57,891 nt of DNA, taken from assembly GCA_934486965.1 (NCBI GenBank), contig CAKSQP010000001.1:1-57891 (forward strand), in the 5' to 3' direction. This document shows, one piece after another, positions 1-8,748 of this stretch. Origin of the DNA: an uncultured Eubacteriales bacterium (GTDB taxonomy: Bacteria; Bacillota; Clostridia; Oscillospirales; UBA644). Every line of letters begins with the position of its first letter. Position 1 is the first letter of the stretch. The notes under the pieces were generated by a model. The model saw only the letters and a program-made list of their open reading frames with translations. It was not told where the DNA came from and did no database searches. The translations under genes and the position numbers were made by a program.

Positions 1-485
1 CAGGCTTTGCCGAATGCCCGCCAGTCAAAGCGCGGGCGGGTCAGACGCAGCGGCGTATCGTTTTCCCGCAGAAAGTCGCTTATAACGGAGGTCGCCACCG
101 CCAGAGCCTTATCCTTGGGATATCCGTAAATTCCCGACGAAATAAGCGGAAAGGCAACGGTTTCGCAGTTGTATTCCTTTGCAATCTGCAAAGATTTTTT
201 ATAGCAGGATTCAAGCAGCGCTTTTTCGTTTTTTCCGCCGCCGTACCAGACGGGACCTACGGTATGAATGACATATTTGCACGGCAGGTTATATGCGCCT
301 GTGATTTTCGCGTCCCCCGTCTCACACCCGCCGAGGGTCTTACATTCTTCAAGAAGCCCTTCCCCCGCAGCGCGGTGAATACAGCCGTCGACGCCTCCGC
401 CGCCGAGCAAAGACGGATTTGCGGCATTGACAATGGCGTCTGCCGTCATTTTCGTTATGTCGTTCCTTACAATTTTTAATGGCAT
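1..485 (-). CDS. Macro-domain protein (ADP-ribose-handling), C-terminus cut by window edge
   Basis: Reading the minus strand from ATG at 485 gives a protein starting MPLKIVRND, with the typical macro-domain series: NAANPSLLGGGGVDGCIH near residues 20-37 (ADP-ribose-binding Asn and glycine loop), then a GPVWYGGG-like segment and FPLISSGIYGYP. Macro domains of this bacterial type bind or hydrolyse ADP-ribose derivatives such as O-acetyl-ADP-ribose or ADP-ribosyl-protein esters in the cytoplasm. About 161 codons are present and the frame is open to base 1, so only the last few residues are missing. A near-consensus promoter lies directly upstream. The next gene on the same strand is a Fic enzyme, also a post-translational modifier, but each has its own promoter. 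The exact substrate cannot be read from sequence. Confidence 0.9.
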   Translation of the reverse strand, partial: MPLKIVRNDITKMTADAIVNAANPSLLGGGGVDGCIHRAAGEGLLEECKTLGGCETGDAKITGAYNLPCKYVIHTVGPVWYGGGKNEKALLESCYKKSLQIAKEYNCETVAFPLISSGIYGYPKDKALAVATSVISDFLRENDTPLRLTRPRFDWRAFGKA

Positions 486-520
486 TTGTTTCTCTCTTTT
501 CGTCATAATTTTCCGCTGTC

Positions 521-549
521 ATTATACTTTACTGTATAGGGAAAGTCAA
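521..549 (-). promoter_or_regulatory. Sigma-A type promoter of the macro-domain gene
   Basis: On the minus strand, TTGACT (544-549) and TATAAT (521-526) are separated by exactly 17 bases, about 35 bases before the ATG at 485. Confidence 0.8.
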
Positions 550-576
550 CTAAATAAATCTTCAAACGAGTCAGAT

Positions 577-1479
577 TTAATCCGTAATATTATACGATAT
601 CCTGAAATAATCCAGATACTTACGAAATTTATCCTGTGCTGCAAGGCAAGTGTCCGTAAGATAGCCTTTTTCGGTTCCCCATTCGTTCAGACCTCGGTAA
701 TAATACATTTTAATATCGTCTTCGATAATAAACGGAACTATATTATTTTTCAGGCACTCTTTGAACATAATGAGTCTACCGATACGCCCGTTACCGTCCT
801 GAAACGGGTGAATCTTTTCAAACCGCACATGAAATCCGATAATATCATCAAGAGTTATATTTTCCCTGCCGTTATAATCGGAAAGAAGTTTTTTAATTTC
901 CGCCGATACGTTTTCGGGCAGAGTCGTTTCTTTTCCGCCGACTTCGTTCGGCATTTTTTTATAGTTTCCTACGGCAAACCAATACATTTTTGCGTCGCTT
1001 GTTCCCGCTTTCAGGACAGAATGGAGCCTTTTTATATAATTTTCGCTCAACTTTGCCGCTGCGGTTTCGATAATCTCGTCAATGCAGGAAAAATGATTTG
1101 TGGTTTCTATAATATCATCTACCCGAGCCCCTTCTGCCGAGACCCCGACGGTATTTGTCTCAAAAATATAACGGGTTTGGTCGTGGGTAAGGCGGCTGCC
1201 CTCGATATGGTTTGAATTATAGGTCAGTTCGATCTGTATTTTATGATAAATCCCGCCCGAAACTCTGCTGCGTTTCTCTTCTTTCAGAACATCAAGCAGC
1301 GTCCGCGATGCGGTTTTGCTTTTATTACTCCTTTCGGGTTTCTCCGCATTTTCGGGAATATTCCATGTTTTTCCGGTCAGAAAAGCCCCGTCGACACGCC
1401 CTTCGGCACAGTAATTTCTCACGCTTCGTTCGGATATTTTCCAAAGCGTCGCTGTTTCTTTTACAGATAAATATTTCAT
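577..1479 (-). CDS. Fic-domain protein with N-terminal helix-turn-helix and inhibitory helix
   Basis: A 300-residue Fic enzyme, predicted to transfer AMP (or another nucleotide moiety) from a nucleotide to a hydroxyl group on a target protein. The catalytic loop HPFQDGNGRIGR sits at residues 224-235 with His224 as the general base and the GNGR phosphate anchor intact. Residues 89-94 read SNHIEG, matching the [ST]xxxE[GN] inhibitory motif, and it lies N-terminal to the Fic core, so this is a class II Fic held in check by its own Glu93. Residues 1-45 look like a winged/MerR-like helix-turn-helix (MKYLSVKETATLWKISERSVR), suggesting DNA binding or autoregulation. The ATG follows AGGAGG and has its own promoter. 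No antitoxin-sized partner is adjacent, consistent with intramolecular inhibition. Confidence 0.93.
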   Translation of the reverse strand: MKYLSVKETATLWKISERSVRNYCAEGRVDGAFLTGKTWNIPENAEKPERSNKSKTASRTLLDVLKEEKRSRVSGGIYHKIQIELTYNSNHIEGSRLTHDQTRYIFETNTVGVSAEGARVDDIIETTNHFSCIDEIIETAAAKLSENYIKRLHSVLKAGTSDAKMYWFAVGNYKKMPNEVGGKETTLPENVSAEIKKLLSDYNGRENITLDDIIGFHVRFEKIHPFQDGNGRIGRLIMFKECLKNNIVPFIIEDDIKMYYYRGLNEWGTEKGYLTDTCLAAQDKFRKYLDYFRISYNITD

Positions 1480-1501
1480 TTCGCCGCCTCCTGTCTTTAT
1501 A

Positions 1502-1530
1502 AGTATATCATATTATCGGCAAAAAGTCAA
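1502..1530 (-). promoter_or_regulatory. Sigma-A type promoter of the fic gene
   Basis: Minus-strand TTGACT (1525-1530), 17-base spacer, TATACT (1502-1507); the AGGAGG and ATG follow within about 25 bases. Confidence 0.82.
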
Positions 1531-1598
1531 TTTTGAAATGTAAGATTTTCTCAGGTTTTTGCCGATAACGGCAAAAAAACCGTCCCTGAAAGGCGAAA

Positions 1599-1624
1599 CC
1601 CTCTCCTCGCGTCGGAGGAGAGGG
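1599..1624. terminator. Strong hairpin, possible terminator
   Basis: Perfect 10-base arms CCCTCTCCTC and GAGGAGAGGG around a 6-base loop lie between the fic and DUF421 genes. A second stem, TTTTTGCCG/CGGCAAAAA, sits about 25 bases to the left (about 1556-1577). Neither has a clean T-run on the minus strand, so they may back up the terminator at 1728-1749 or simply be structured spacer. Confidence 0.45.
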
Positions 1625-1727
1625 AGAAATTGCAAATTGTTTCAAAACGGGGTTTCCGTTTACTCAAAACAGGTCGTTCCGCTTATTAAAGCACACGGAT
1701 CTTTGTCAAAGCGGTCGACCATCGTCA

Positions 1728-1749
1728 AAACAAGCCGTTCAACTTGTTT
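1728..1749 (-). terminator. Terminator after the DUF421 gene
   Basis: On the minus strand AAACAAG, an 8-base loop and CTTGTTT followed by another T lie about 10 bases after the TAG stop at 1759. It would end the zapA-U32-DUF421 transcript. Confidence 0.6.
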
Positions 1750-1758
1750 CGGCGCAGG

Positions 1759-2475
1759 CTATTCCAGAATTCTCACGGTGCGTTTTTCCTTTGAAAGCGG
1801 GTACAAAGCGAGGTTGCCGTCCCTGTCGCAGGTACCGAGAAATATTTCGTCGGCTTTTTTATAGCCTTGGGCGGAAATATTTTTCGCAAGCCATTTTTCG
1901 TCTTTTCCGACGGCTTTCAGGGCGTCTTTCATTATTTCGCCGTCGAAGATAACGTTCGCGACAAGTTCCTGCTGCGACGGTTCAAGCCCCAGATCCTCCG
2001 CCGACGGCGGCGCGTATTTCGCGGTCGGCAGGAAACTGACGGTGCCGTTATATTCGATGACCGCGGTCTTTATATCTTTCAAATCGAAATACCCCTGACT
2101 TCTGGCAAGAGTCAGAAAATCGCAGATATCGACCTTTGCCCGTTTCATATTTTCGCGGTAGAAAACGCCGTTGTCGAAAAGAATTACGGGGTATCCTACG
2201 AGAATTTTCCGTGCGGTCGGTTTCTTTGCCGAAAGGACCGTTATAAGCAGGGCGAGCGCGCCGTAAATTATCATCGCTTCGAGGCTGTATAAGAAATCCT
2301 CGTCGAGGTTTATGGCGGTCTCCGCCGCGATCGAACCTATCGTTATCCCGACGATATAATCGAAAAGATTAAGTTGAGATATCTGCTTGTTTCCCATTAT
2401 TTTCGTCAATATGAAAAGCACCGCCGCCGAAACAATGGACGTAAGAAATATAGTAAAAAATTCCGTAAATACCAC
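1759..2475 (-). CDS. DUF421 (YetF-like) membrane protein
   Basis: A 238-residue protein of the YetF/DUF421 family. Residues about 1-85 hold three hydrophobic segments including the family hallmark FDYIVGITIGSIAAETA (about residues 38-54). The remainder is a soluble alpha/beta domain with the RSQGYFDLKDIKTAVIE stretch typical of the cytoplasmic part. In spore formers, YetF paralogues have been linked to spore germination; the function here is not established. It starts with GTG at 2475. The AGAGG Shine-Dalgarno and this GTG both lie in the loop of a 12-bp hairpin (2461-2497). It lies 35 bases downstream of the U32 gene on the same strand and is probably co-transcribed with it. Confidence 0.88.
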   Translation of the reverse strand: MVFTEFFTIFLTSIVSAAVLFILTKIMGNKQISQLNLFDYIVGITIGSIAAETAINLDEDFLYSLEAMIIYGALALLITVLSAKKPTARKILVGYPVILFDNGVFYRENMKRAKVDICDFLTLARSQGYFDLKDIKTAVIEYNGTVSFLPTAKYAPPSAEDLGLEPSQQELVANVIFDGEIMKDALKAVGKDEKWLAKNISAQGYKKADEIFLGTCDRDGNLALYPLSKEKRTVRILE

Positions 2476-2497
2476 CTCTTTTGCAGTATTTACGGAA
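2461..2497 (-). promoter_or_regulatory. 12-bp hairpin presenting the RBS and start codon of the DUF421 gene
   Basis: Bases 2461-2472 (TTCCGTAAATAC) and 2486-2497 (GTATTTACGGAA) are perfect reverse complements. In the minus-strand transcript the 13-base loop TGCAAAAGAGGTG contains the Shine-Dalgarno and ends in the GTG start codon; codons 2-5 form the 3' arm. This could tune translation or coupling with the upstream U32 gene. Confidence 0.6.
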
Positions 2498-2510
2498 AAT
2501 TTCTTTTTAT

Positions 2511-4505
2511 TCAGTAAAGCCCCCGCGTTATTTCGCCGACGGGCGGTTTTTTGTTTATATAGGCGTTTATTACTTCTTCCGCAGTCTTTTTGTCCTCGTC
2601 GGTAAACAGAAGTTCCGAAAAGCCCGCAAAGGAGGTGTCCTTATCCGCAGTCCACAGGATATCGGCGTTCCACAGGGAATTCCGACAGGAAAGATCGCAG
2701 GTAAGAAGCATTTTTTTGCCGCGGCGGTCGACGAGCATTTCGGGCTTTTTGCACTGTTTTTTGACGCAGTTCCGCATTATCATGAAAGGCAGTCTGCCGT
2801 AGGCGATAATTCCGGTGTTTTCCCCCGAAAAGTCCTTTATCGCGGCGAACGGAAGTTCGAAAGACGCGACGGTCGACGAAAGCCCCCAAGAAAGAAGCAA
2901 GCGGTTCGTCACCGAATTGAAGACATTGAGTCCGAAATCGCCGTGGATATGAATTTCCTTTTCAGCCGAAAGCGAAAGGTCCTTAAGAAGACGAATCTGC
3001 CCGACGTTGCCGACGAGGAAATCCGAAATTCCGCAGTCGAGGGCTTCCCTTATAATAGGAAGCACCTTGCTTTTTTCGCTGTCGTGGAAAATTCTCGGCA
3101 GGAAAAAGCCGACTTTGTTTCCGTATTTCCGAACGGCGTTTTCGGTCGCCTTTTCGGAAAATTTCATGAGCGGCAACCATATTTTTTCGAGAAGGTCTGC
3201 GTTTTCGGGCAAATTTTCGGGATAAAGAAAATAGCCGCGGAGCCTTGTTTTTTCGGAGTGATACGCGCTTTTTTCGGACAGTAACGGAACGTCTTTTAAG
3301 TATCCGTTGCGAAACGCGCGCTGTTTTCCGAGACTTTCGCAAAGCCGCCGCCTTGCCCCGTTCATTTCGGACACGGGGATAAAAATTCCGTCGGGAATTT
3401 CCCCCGAAAAACTCTTCATATAATAAAAGGTGTTTCCGAATTTCGAAAGCGATCTTTCAAGTTGTTCTTTTGTCGTCGGGGCGTTTTCGGCGGGACTTGC
3501 GGCAATTTCGGTTTCGGCGGCAAACCCGTCGGACGACAGAAACGTAACGCGGACATTCCCGCCGCTTTCCGCGACCGAGATATCGACCCCGAACCGTTTT
3601 GTTTCCTTTTCTTCAAAGGTTATCTTTTCGGAACGCTCCGATTTTGTTCCGAACATCTCTTTGCCGATGCGGTTTTCGTAATACCCCTGCGTAAAGCCGT
3701 TCCGACTGAAAACAGACGCGAGTTTCTCTTCGTTTTCTTTCAAAAAAGGAATTCCCGACTTCGCGGAGGCATATTCTTCGGTGACGGCATAAACATATTC
3801 GGGGCTTTTCATTCTGCCCTCTATTTTAAGGGAGGTAACGCCGATATTTTCAAGTTCTTTTACATATTTAAGAAGAGAAAGGTCCTTGAGGCTCAGGGTA
3901 AAACCGTCCCTGTAAGGCAGTCTGCACGGCTGGGCGCAAAGACCTCGGTTGCCGCTTCTTCTGCCGATAACACTGCTCATATAGCACTGTCCGCTGTAAC
4001 ACATACATAAAGCCCCGTGAACGAAGACCTCCGTTTCGGCGCCGTCGGGAAGATTGCGGACGATATAGGAAATATCGTCTTTTGAAAGTTCCCTCGAAAG
4101 GACTATCCGCTTAAACCCGCGTTCGAAAAGCGCGGTCGCTCCGTCAAGACTGTGGACGGTAAGTTGAGTGCTTGCGTGAACGGGAATATTTGTGTTTTTT
4201 ATAAGGTAATCGGCAAGGGCGAGGTCCTGAACGATAAATGCGTCGACGCCCGCCCGAACAAACATTCCGACGACCTTTTCAACGTCCGCAAATTCTTTGT
4301 CTTTAATAAGGATATTGAGGACCGCATGGCACGCGACTCCCCGTTCCCTGCAAAACAAAACAGCCTCGCTTATCTCGCTTTCGGAGAAATTCGAGGCGTT
4401 TTCGCGCGCATTGAAAGTTTCGGCGCCGAAATATACAGCGTCGGCGCCCGCAAAGACCGCCGCCCGCAACGCGGCAGGCGAACCTGCAGGAGAGAGAATT
4501 TCCAT
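2511..4505 (-). CDS. Large U32 family protein (peptidase U32 / RlhA-like)
   Basis: A 664-residue U32 protein of the long form that carries a DUF3656-like C-terminal part. The N-terminal TIM-barrel-like region starts MEILSPAGSP and holds the U32 signature around residues 163-200, with Cys167, Cys169, Cys174, Cys190 and Cys194, candidates for iron-sulfur or metal binding. Family members are annotated as collagenase-type peptidases, but characterised ones include the 23S rRNA C2501 hydroxylation factor RlhA and ubiquinone hydroxylation partners, so peptidase activity should not be assumed. It starts 14 bases after the zapA stop, a pairing I know from other Clostridia. The DUF421 gene follows. 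Confidence 0.9.
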   Translation of the reverse strand: MEILSPAGSPAALRAAVFAGADAVYFGAETFNARENASNFSESEISEAVLFCRERGVACHAVLNILIKDKEFADVEKVVGMFVRAGVDAFIVQDLALADYLIKNTNIPVHASTQLTVHSLDGATALFERGFKRIVLSRELSKDDISYIVRNLPDGAETEVFVHGALCMCYSGQCYMSSVIGRRSGNRGLCAQPCRLPYRDGFTLSLKDLSLLKYVKELENIGVTSLKIEGRMKSPEYVYAVTEEYASAKSGIPFLKENEEKLASVFSRNGFTQGYYENRIGKEMFGTKSERSEKITFEEKETKRFGVDISVAESGGNVRVTFLSSDGFAAETEIAASPAENAPTTKEQLERSLSKFGNTFYYMKSFSGEIPDGIFIPVSEMNGARRRLCESLGKQRAFRNGYLKDVPLLSEKSAYHSEKTRLRGYFLYPENLPENADLLEKIWLPLMKFSEKATENAVRKYGNKVGFFLPRIFHDSEKSKVLPIIREALDCGISDFLVGNVGQIRLLKDLSLSAEKEIHIHGDFGLNVFNSVTNRLLLSWGLSSTVASFELPFAAIKDFSGENTGIIAYGRLPFMIMRNCVKKQCKKPEMLVDRRGKKMLLTCDLSCRNSLWNADILWTADKDTSFAGFSELLFTDEDKKTAEEVINAYINKKPPVGEITRGLY

Positions 4506-4519
4506 TTTTGAACCTTTCG

Positions 4520-5203
4520 TCAGTTTCCGAAATCAAGACCGAACGGATTTTCGATCTGACTGTCTTCGTCCCCGCCCTGATATTCGGGTTCGTCGAGGTA
4601 TCCCGGAATTATTATGTCCGAATCGTCTTCGTTTTCTTCGTTTTTTTCGTCGAAGTCTTCGTCGAAATCGAAATCGTCGTCTTCGATATCCGCAGAAAGT
4701 TCCGCTATCTTCGTTTCCGCTTTTTTAAGGGCGTCTTCGAGTTCGCCGTTTATTTTCAGAGCGGTCTCAAGTTCTTTTTCCTTTGCGGCAAGGTCGCGGC
4801 GATATTCTTCAAGGGACGCCAGATCTTCTTTCAAGAGCGCTATCTCGTCGTCTTTTGCTTTCGCCGTTTTTTCAGCCGCGGCAAGTTTTTCTTCAAGGGA
4901 GGTTATCTCTTCGATATAGTCCCCGTCGCCCGCGCCTTTCGAAAGTTTATCGAGTTCTTCGGTCGCTTTTTCGAGACGTTTTTTGAGTTTGGTCGCAATG
5001 CGGTGATATTTTATCTCCGATTCGCAGAAATCCATCGCCGCGATAAGCGCGACTTTCGTCGGGGGAGCGTACTGGTCTTCTCCCATGATCTCCCTTGTTT
5101 TCGCGTCTACCGCCGCCGCTATTCTTTTCGCGTGTTCTTCGCCCTCTTCGGTGTAGACCTTAAACTCCGTTCCCAAAATGCGGATCTTTACGATATTGTC
5201 CAT
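4520..5203 (-). CDS. zapA: Cell division protein ZapA with long coiled-coil and acidic tail
   Basis: Residues 1-85 match ZapA: MDNIVKIRILGTEFKVYTEEGEEH and the following helix, the domain that binds FtsZ and stabilises the division ring. I chose ATG at 5203 because GGAGGG stands 6-8 bases before it; the longer open frame upstream has no family similarity. The protein is 227 residues, well over the usual ZapA size of about 80-130. The extra part is a heptad-rich coiled coil (about residues 90-175) rich in Lys, Glu and Ala, then a strongly acidic stretch (DDDFDFDEDFDEKNEENEDD, about 177-196) and a short tail. First gene of the zapA-U32-DUF421 string, divergent from uppP. Confidence 0.88.
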   Translation of the reverse strand: MDNIVKIRILGTEFKVYTEEGEEHAKRIAAAVDAKTREIMGEDQYAPPTKVALIAAMDFCESEIKYHRIATKLKKRLEKATEELDKLSKGAGDGDYIEEITSLEEKLAAAEKTAKAKDDEIALLKEDLASLEEYRRDLAAKEKELETALKINGELEDALKKAETKIAELSADIEDDDFDFDEDFDEKNEENEDDSDIIIPGYLDEPEYQGGDEDSQIENPFGLDFGN

Positions 5204-5427
5204 AAAACGCCCTCCGAGCCAAGCCTTTCTATTGACTTTTTTACAAATATATGCTTTAATAATAATGTATGTAATGAATTGTCCGCGGATATTTCGACAA
5301 AATTCTCCGCTATATTTATTATACAATATAAATTCATTTTATTTCAACCGTCATTTTACCCAAAAGAGGGCGTTTTGCGACTTTGAAATTTATGCAAAAC
5401 CCACAATGACAAAGAAAGGAAGCCTTT

Positions 5428-6273
5428 ATGTCGTTTATCGAAGCAATAGTAATGGGAATCATTCAGGGAATCGCGGAATTTCTGCCGATATCCTCGTCGG
5501 GACATCTCGTCATCACCGAAAAACTCTTCAACTGGGGAGAAACACAGAGCGCCGACGTATTTTTCGATATGCTCCTGCACCTCGGAACTCTTATAGCGGT
5601 ATTTATAGTATTCCGCAAAACGATATGGGAACTCATAGTCTGTCTTTTCAAGACGATAGGTCAGATTTTCACGGGGAAATTTCATTTCAAAGATACGACC
5701 CCTATGCAGAAAATGATAGGCTTTCTTATCATTTCGATCCTGCCGCTTTTCGTAATATTCCCCTTTAAGGACGCGATAACCGACTTTTTCTATAATTCGC
5801 TCCTTGCCGTCGGCATTGCCCTTATAATAAACAGCGTCGTACTCTTTTTCTGCGACCGTTTCAAAGAAGGCAAAAAGACCGCGGGAAATATGAGAAAAAG
5901 AGACGCGCTCGTTATCGGTATCGCTCAGGCGATTGCCGTTATTCCGGGAATTTCGCGTTCCGGCTCGACGATAACCGCGGGGGTCGGAATGGGCGTACGC
6001 CGCAGCGAAGCCGCGGGATATTCCTTTATTCTTTCGATACCCACCATTCTCGCGGCGGTCCTTCTCGACATTCTCGACACCGTAAAGGCGGGAGAATTAA
6101 ACACCGCGCTTTTGCCGCAGTATCTCGTCGGATTTGTCGTCGCAGCAGTCGTAGGATTTTTGTCGATAAAACTTCTTCAGTATATTCTTAAATCGAAGAA
6201 ATTCGTTATATTCTCGGTATACTGCCTTATCGTCGGCGCAATAGTAACGGCTCTCGCAGTCGTAGGAATGTAA
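5428..6273 (+). CDS. uppP: Undecaprenyl-diphosphatase (UppP/BacA)
   Basis: A 281-residue membrane phosphatase that converts undecaprenyl pyrophosphate to the monophosphate, recycling the lipid carrier for peptidoglycan and other wall polymers. The two family motifs are clear: GIIQGIAEFLPISSSGHL near residues 10-27 (with the catalytic Glu and the PISSSGH stretch) and PGISRSGSTI near residues 173-182 (catalytic Arg). Eight or so hydrophobic segments cover the rest. AAAGAAAGGAAG precedes the ATG. ftsK starts 17 bases later, so the genes are probably one transcript. Extra copies raise bacitracin tolerance in other species; this one may simply be the housekeeping enzyme. Confidence 0.95.
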   Translation: MSFIEAIVMGIIQGIAEFLPISSSGHLVITEKLFNWGETQSADVFFDMLLHLGTLIAVFIVFRKTIWELIVCLFKTIGQIFTGKFHFKDTTPMQKMIGFLIISILPLFVIFPFKDAITDFFYNSLLAVGIALIINSVVLFFCDRFKEGKKTAGNMRKRDALVIGIAQAIAVIPGISRSGSTITAGVGMGVRRSEAAGYSFILSIPTILAAVLLDILDTVKAGELNTALLPQYLVGFVVAAVVGFLSIKLLQYILKSKKFVIFSVYCLIVGAIVTALAVVGM

Positions 6274-6290
6274 CCCGAAAGGAAAGCAAA

Positions 6291-8747
6291 ATGGCACAGA
6301 CAAAAAAGAAAAAGGCGTCGCCGTCAACGGCAAAAAAGACCGACGTTAAAAACAAAAAACAAAGCAGGGTCAAGGACGACGTTTACGGCGTTCTTCTTCT
6401 GCTTGCGGCGGTCCTCGTAATTTTCAGCCTCACCACCGACCTTATCGGCGTTGTCGGAGGATTTTTGAGAAAAGTGTTCTTCGGGCTTCTCGGTCCGGGG
6501 GCTTTTCTGCTGCCCGTATTTTTTGTCTATATCGGCATAATGCTTATCGCGACCAACAAAAAACTCACCTCGCGCGGAGTTTTCGGTTCGGTCTTCATTC
6601 TTGTTTTTTCCTCGTTTTTCAATATTTTCCTCTTCACCGCGCCCCAGATGAACGAAACGCCTTTCCCCGAATATTTAAGCAGTCTTACCTCCTCCCTTTT
6701 TGAAACGGGAAGCGCTTCCCTTTCGTCGGGCGGAGTTCTCGGCGGATATATTTCAGTTCCGCTTTCGGCAGCGTTCGGAAAGGTCGGAGCGGGGATAATC
6801 CTTTTTGCGATAATGCTTGTTACGTTTATCGTCGCGACGGGTATCGACATCAAGGCGATGTTTGCCGCAATGAAGTCGGACGGACACCGCGATGAAGAAG
6901 AGCCGACGACCGAAGAGCGAATTGAAAAGCACCGCCTGAAAAAAGAAGAAAAAGAAAAGGCGAAAGAGGCGAAAGCCGCCGCTAAAAAAGAAAAGGCGGA
7001 AATTCCCGAACTCGACGAAAAAGCAGCCAAAGAAAGAAGAGACCGTTTCACCTTTGTCGGAGCGGCAAAAGAGGCGGAATCGGGCAAAAAACTCGAAGAA
7101 TATTTCGACGATATCGCCGCCCAGTATTCAAACGGAAACAAAACCGCCGAAATCCCCGTCGAAGAACCCGTTATCGAAGAGAAAAAGCCCGAAAGAGAAA
7201 AATTCGACCCCGAGATCGCAAAAGAGGTCGCCGAAGATATCGACAGAAACCTTGAAACGCCGACGGAGGGCGAATATATTTTCCCGCCCGTCGACCTTCT
7301 CAATTATATTCCGCAGAACGAGACCCTTTCGGGCCTTGAAGAATTAAAACAGAACGCCGAAAAACTTATCGACACCCTCCGCAGTTTCAACATTGAGGCA
7401 AGGGTAATAAACGTTTCGAGAGGACCGTCTGTCACGCGTTACGAACTTCAGCCGTCGACAGGCGTCAGAGTAAGCAAGATAACCAATCTTGCCGACGATA
7501 TCGCCCTGCAACTTGCGGCAACCGCCGTAAGAATAGAGGCGCCTATCCCCGGAAAAAGCGCGATAGGAATTGAAGTCCCGAATAAAGACACCGCGACGGT
7601 CCAACTCCGCGAACTTATCGACAGCGACGAATTCAGAGAGAGCAAGAGCAAACTTTCCGTCGCCCTCGGCAAAAACATTTCGGGCGAAAATATCGTTATC
7701 GACCTCGCGAAAATGCCCCACCTTATGATCGCGGGCGCTACGGGTTCGGGTAAATCGGTCTGCGTGAACTCAATGCTGATGTCCATTCTTTTCCACGCGC
7801 GTCCCGACGAAGTAAAACTCATTCTCGTCGACCCGAAAGTCGTCGAACTCAACGTATATAACGGTCTTCCGCACCTGCTTATTCCGGTCGTTACCGAGGC
7901 AAAGAAAGCCGCGGGCGCGCTCGGCTGGGCGGTAGGCGAAATGCTCAAACGCTACAATCTTTTCACTGAAAAAGGCGTAAGAGATTTCAGGGGCTATAAC
8001 GAAAGCCTTACGGAAGAAGAACAGGATAAAAAACTGCCGCAGATAGTAATAGTCATCGACGAAATGGCGGACCTTATGATGACAGCCCCGCACGAAGTCG
8101 AAGACGCGGTCTGCCGCCTTGCGCAGATGGCACGAGCCGCAGGAATGCACCTCGTTATCGCGACGCAGAGACCGTCGGCGGACGTTATCACGGGAACGAT
8201 AAAGGCAAACGTCCCGTCAAGAATAGCGTTTTCCGTTTCTTCGTCGATAAACAGCCGTATCATTCTCGACGAGAGCGGCGCGGAAAAACTTGTCGGAAAG
8301 GGCGATATGCTCTATATGCCGATAGGCAGTCAGAAGGCGCTCCGCGTTCAGGGCTGTTTCGTTTCGGATAAGGAAGTCGAAAAAGTAATCGCGTTTATAA
8401 AGGAACATTCCGAGGGCGCGACCTACGACGAATCGGTCGTAAAACAGATAGACGAAAACGCCGCAAATATGGACAACAAGGTAAAACGCAGCGCAATGCA
8501 GGACGAGGCGCTCGAAGAATCGGGCGACGAAGCGGTTATCCGCCGCGCAATAGAAGTCGTCGTCAACGAAGGCAGAGCCTCGACCTCGGTTTTGCAGAGA
8601 CGTTTAAGTCTCGGATATGCCCGCGCGGCAAGAATTATGGACGAACTTTACGAAAGAGGAATTATCGGCCCCTATCAGGGAAGCAAGCCGAGAGAAGTCC
8701 TTATGACAAAAGACCAGTATCTCGAAATGATAAACCGCGGAGAATAA
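6291..8747 (+). CDS. FtsK/SpoIIIE family DNA translocase
   Basis: An 818-residue DNA pump that moves chromosomal DNA through the division or sporulation septum. Residues about 30-190 hold four to five membrane segments. A charged Lys/Glu-rich linker runs to about 320. The motor follows with Walker A GATGSGKS at 482-489 and Walker B IVIVIDE at 585-591, then the RecA-like FtsK signature (ATQRPSADVITGTIKANVPSR region). The last 65 residues form the winged-helix gamma domain (AIEVVVNEGRASTSVLQRRL) that reads the KOPS/SRS polarity sequences. The dipicolinate genes in this window suggest a spore former, so SpoIIIE function is likely; sequence alone does not separate FtsK from SpoIIIE. Confidence 0.95.
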   Translation: MAQTKKKKASPSTAKKTDVKNKKQSRVKDDVYGVLLLLAAVLVIFSLTTDLIGVVGGFLRKVFFGLLGPGAFLLPVFFVYIGIMLIATNKKLTSRGVFGSVFILVFSSFFNIFLFTAPQMNETPFPEYLSSLTSSLFETGSASLSSGGVLGGYISVPLSAAFGKVGAGIILFAIMLVTFIVATGIDIKAMFAAMKSDGHRDEEEPTTEERIEKHRLKKEEKEKAKEAKAAAKKEKAEIPELDEKAAKERRDRFTFVGAAKEAESGKKLEEYFDDIAAQYSNGNKTAEIPVEEPVIEEKKPEREKFDPEIAKEVAEDIDRNLETPTEGEYIFPPVDLLNYIPQNETLSGLEELKQNAEKLIDTLRSFNIEARVINVSRGPSVTRYELQPSTGVRVSKITNLADDIALQLAATAVRIEAPIPGKSAIGIEVPNKDTATVQLRELIDSDEFRESKSKLSVALGKNISGENIVIDLAKMPHLMIAGATGSGKSVCVNSMLMSILFHARPDEVKLILVDPKVVELNVYNGLPHLLIPVVTEAKKAAGALGWAVGEMLKRYNLFTEKGVRDFRGYNESLTEEEQDKKLPQIVIVIDEMADLMMTAPHEVEDAVCRLAQMARAAGMHLVIATQRPSADVITGTIKANVPSRIAFSVSSSINSRIILDESGAEKLVGKGDMLYMPIGSQKALRVQGCFVSDKEVEKVIAFIKEHSEGATYDESVVKQIDENAANMDNKVKRSAMQDEALEESGDEAVIRRAIEVVVNEGRASTSVLQRRLSLGYARAARIMDELYERGIIGPYQGSKPREVLMTKDQYLEMINRGE

Positions 8748-8748
8748 T

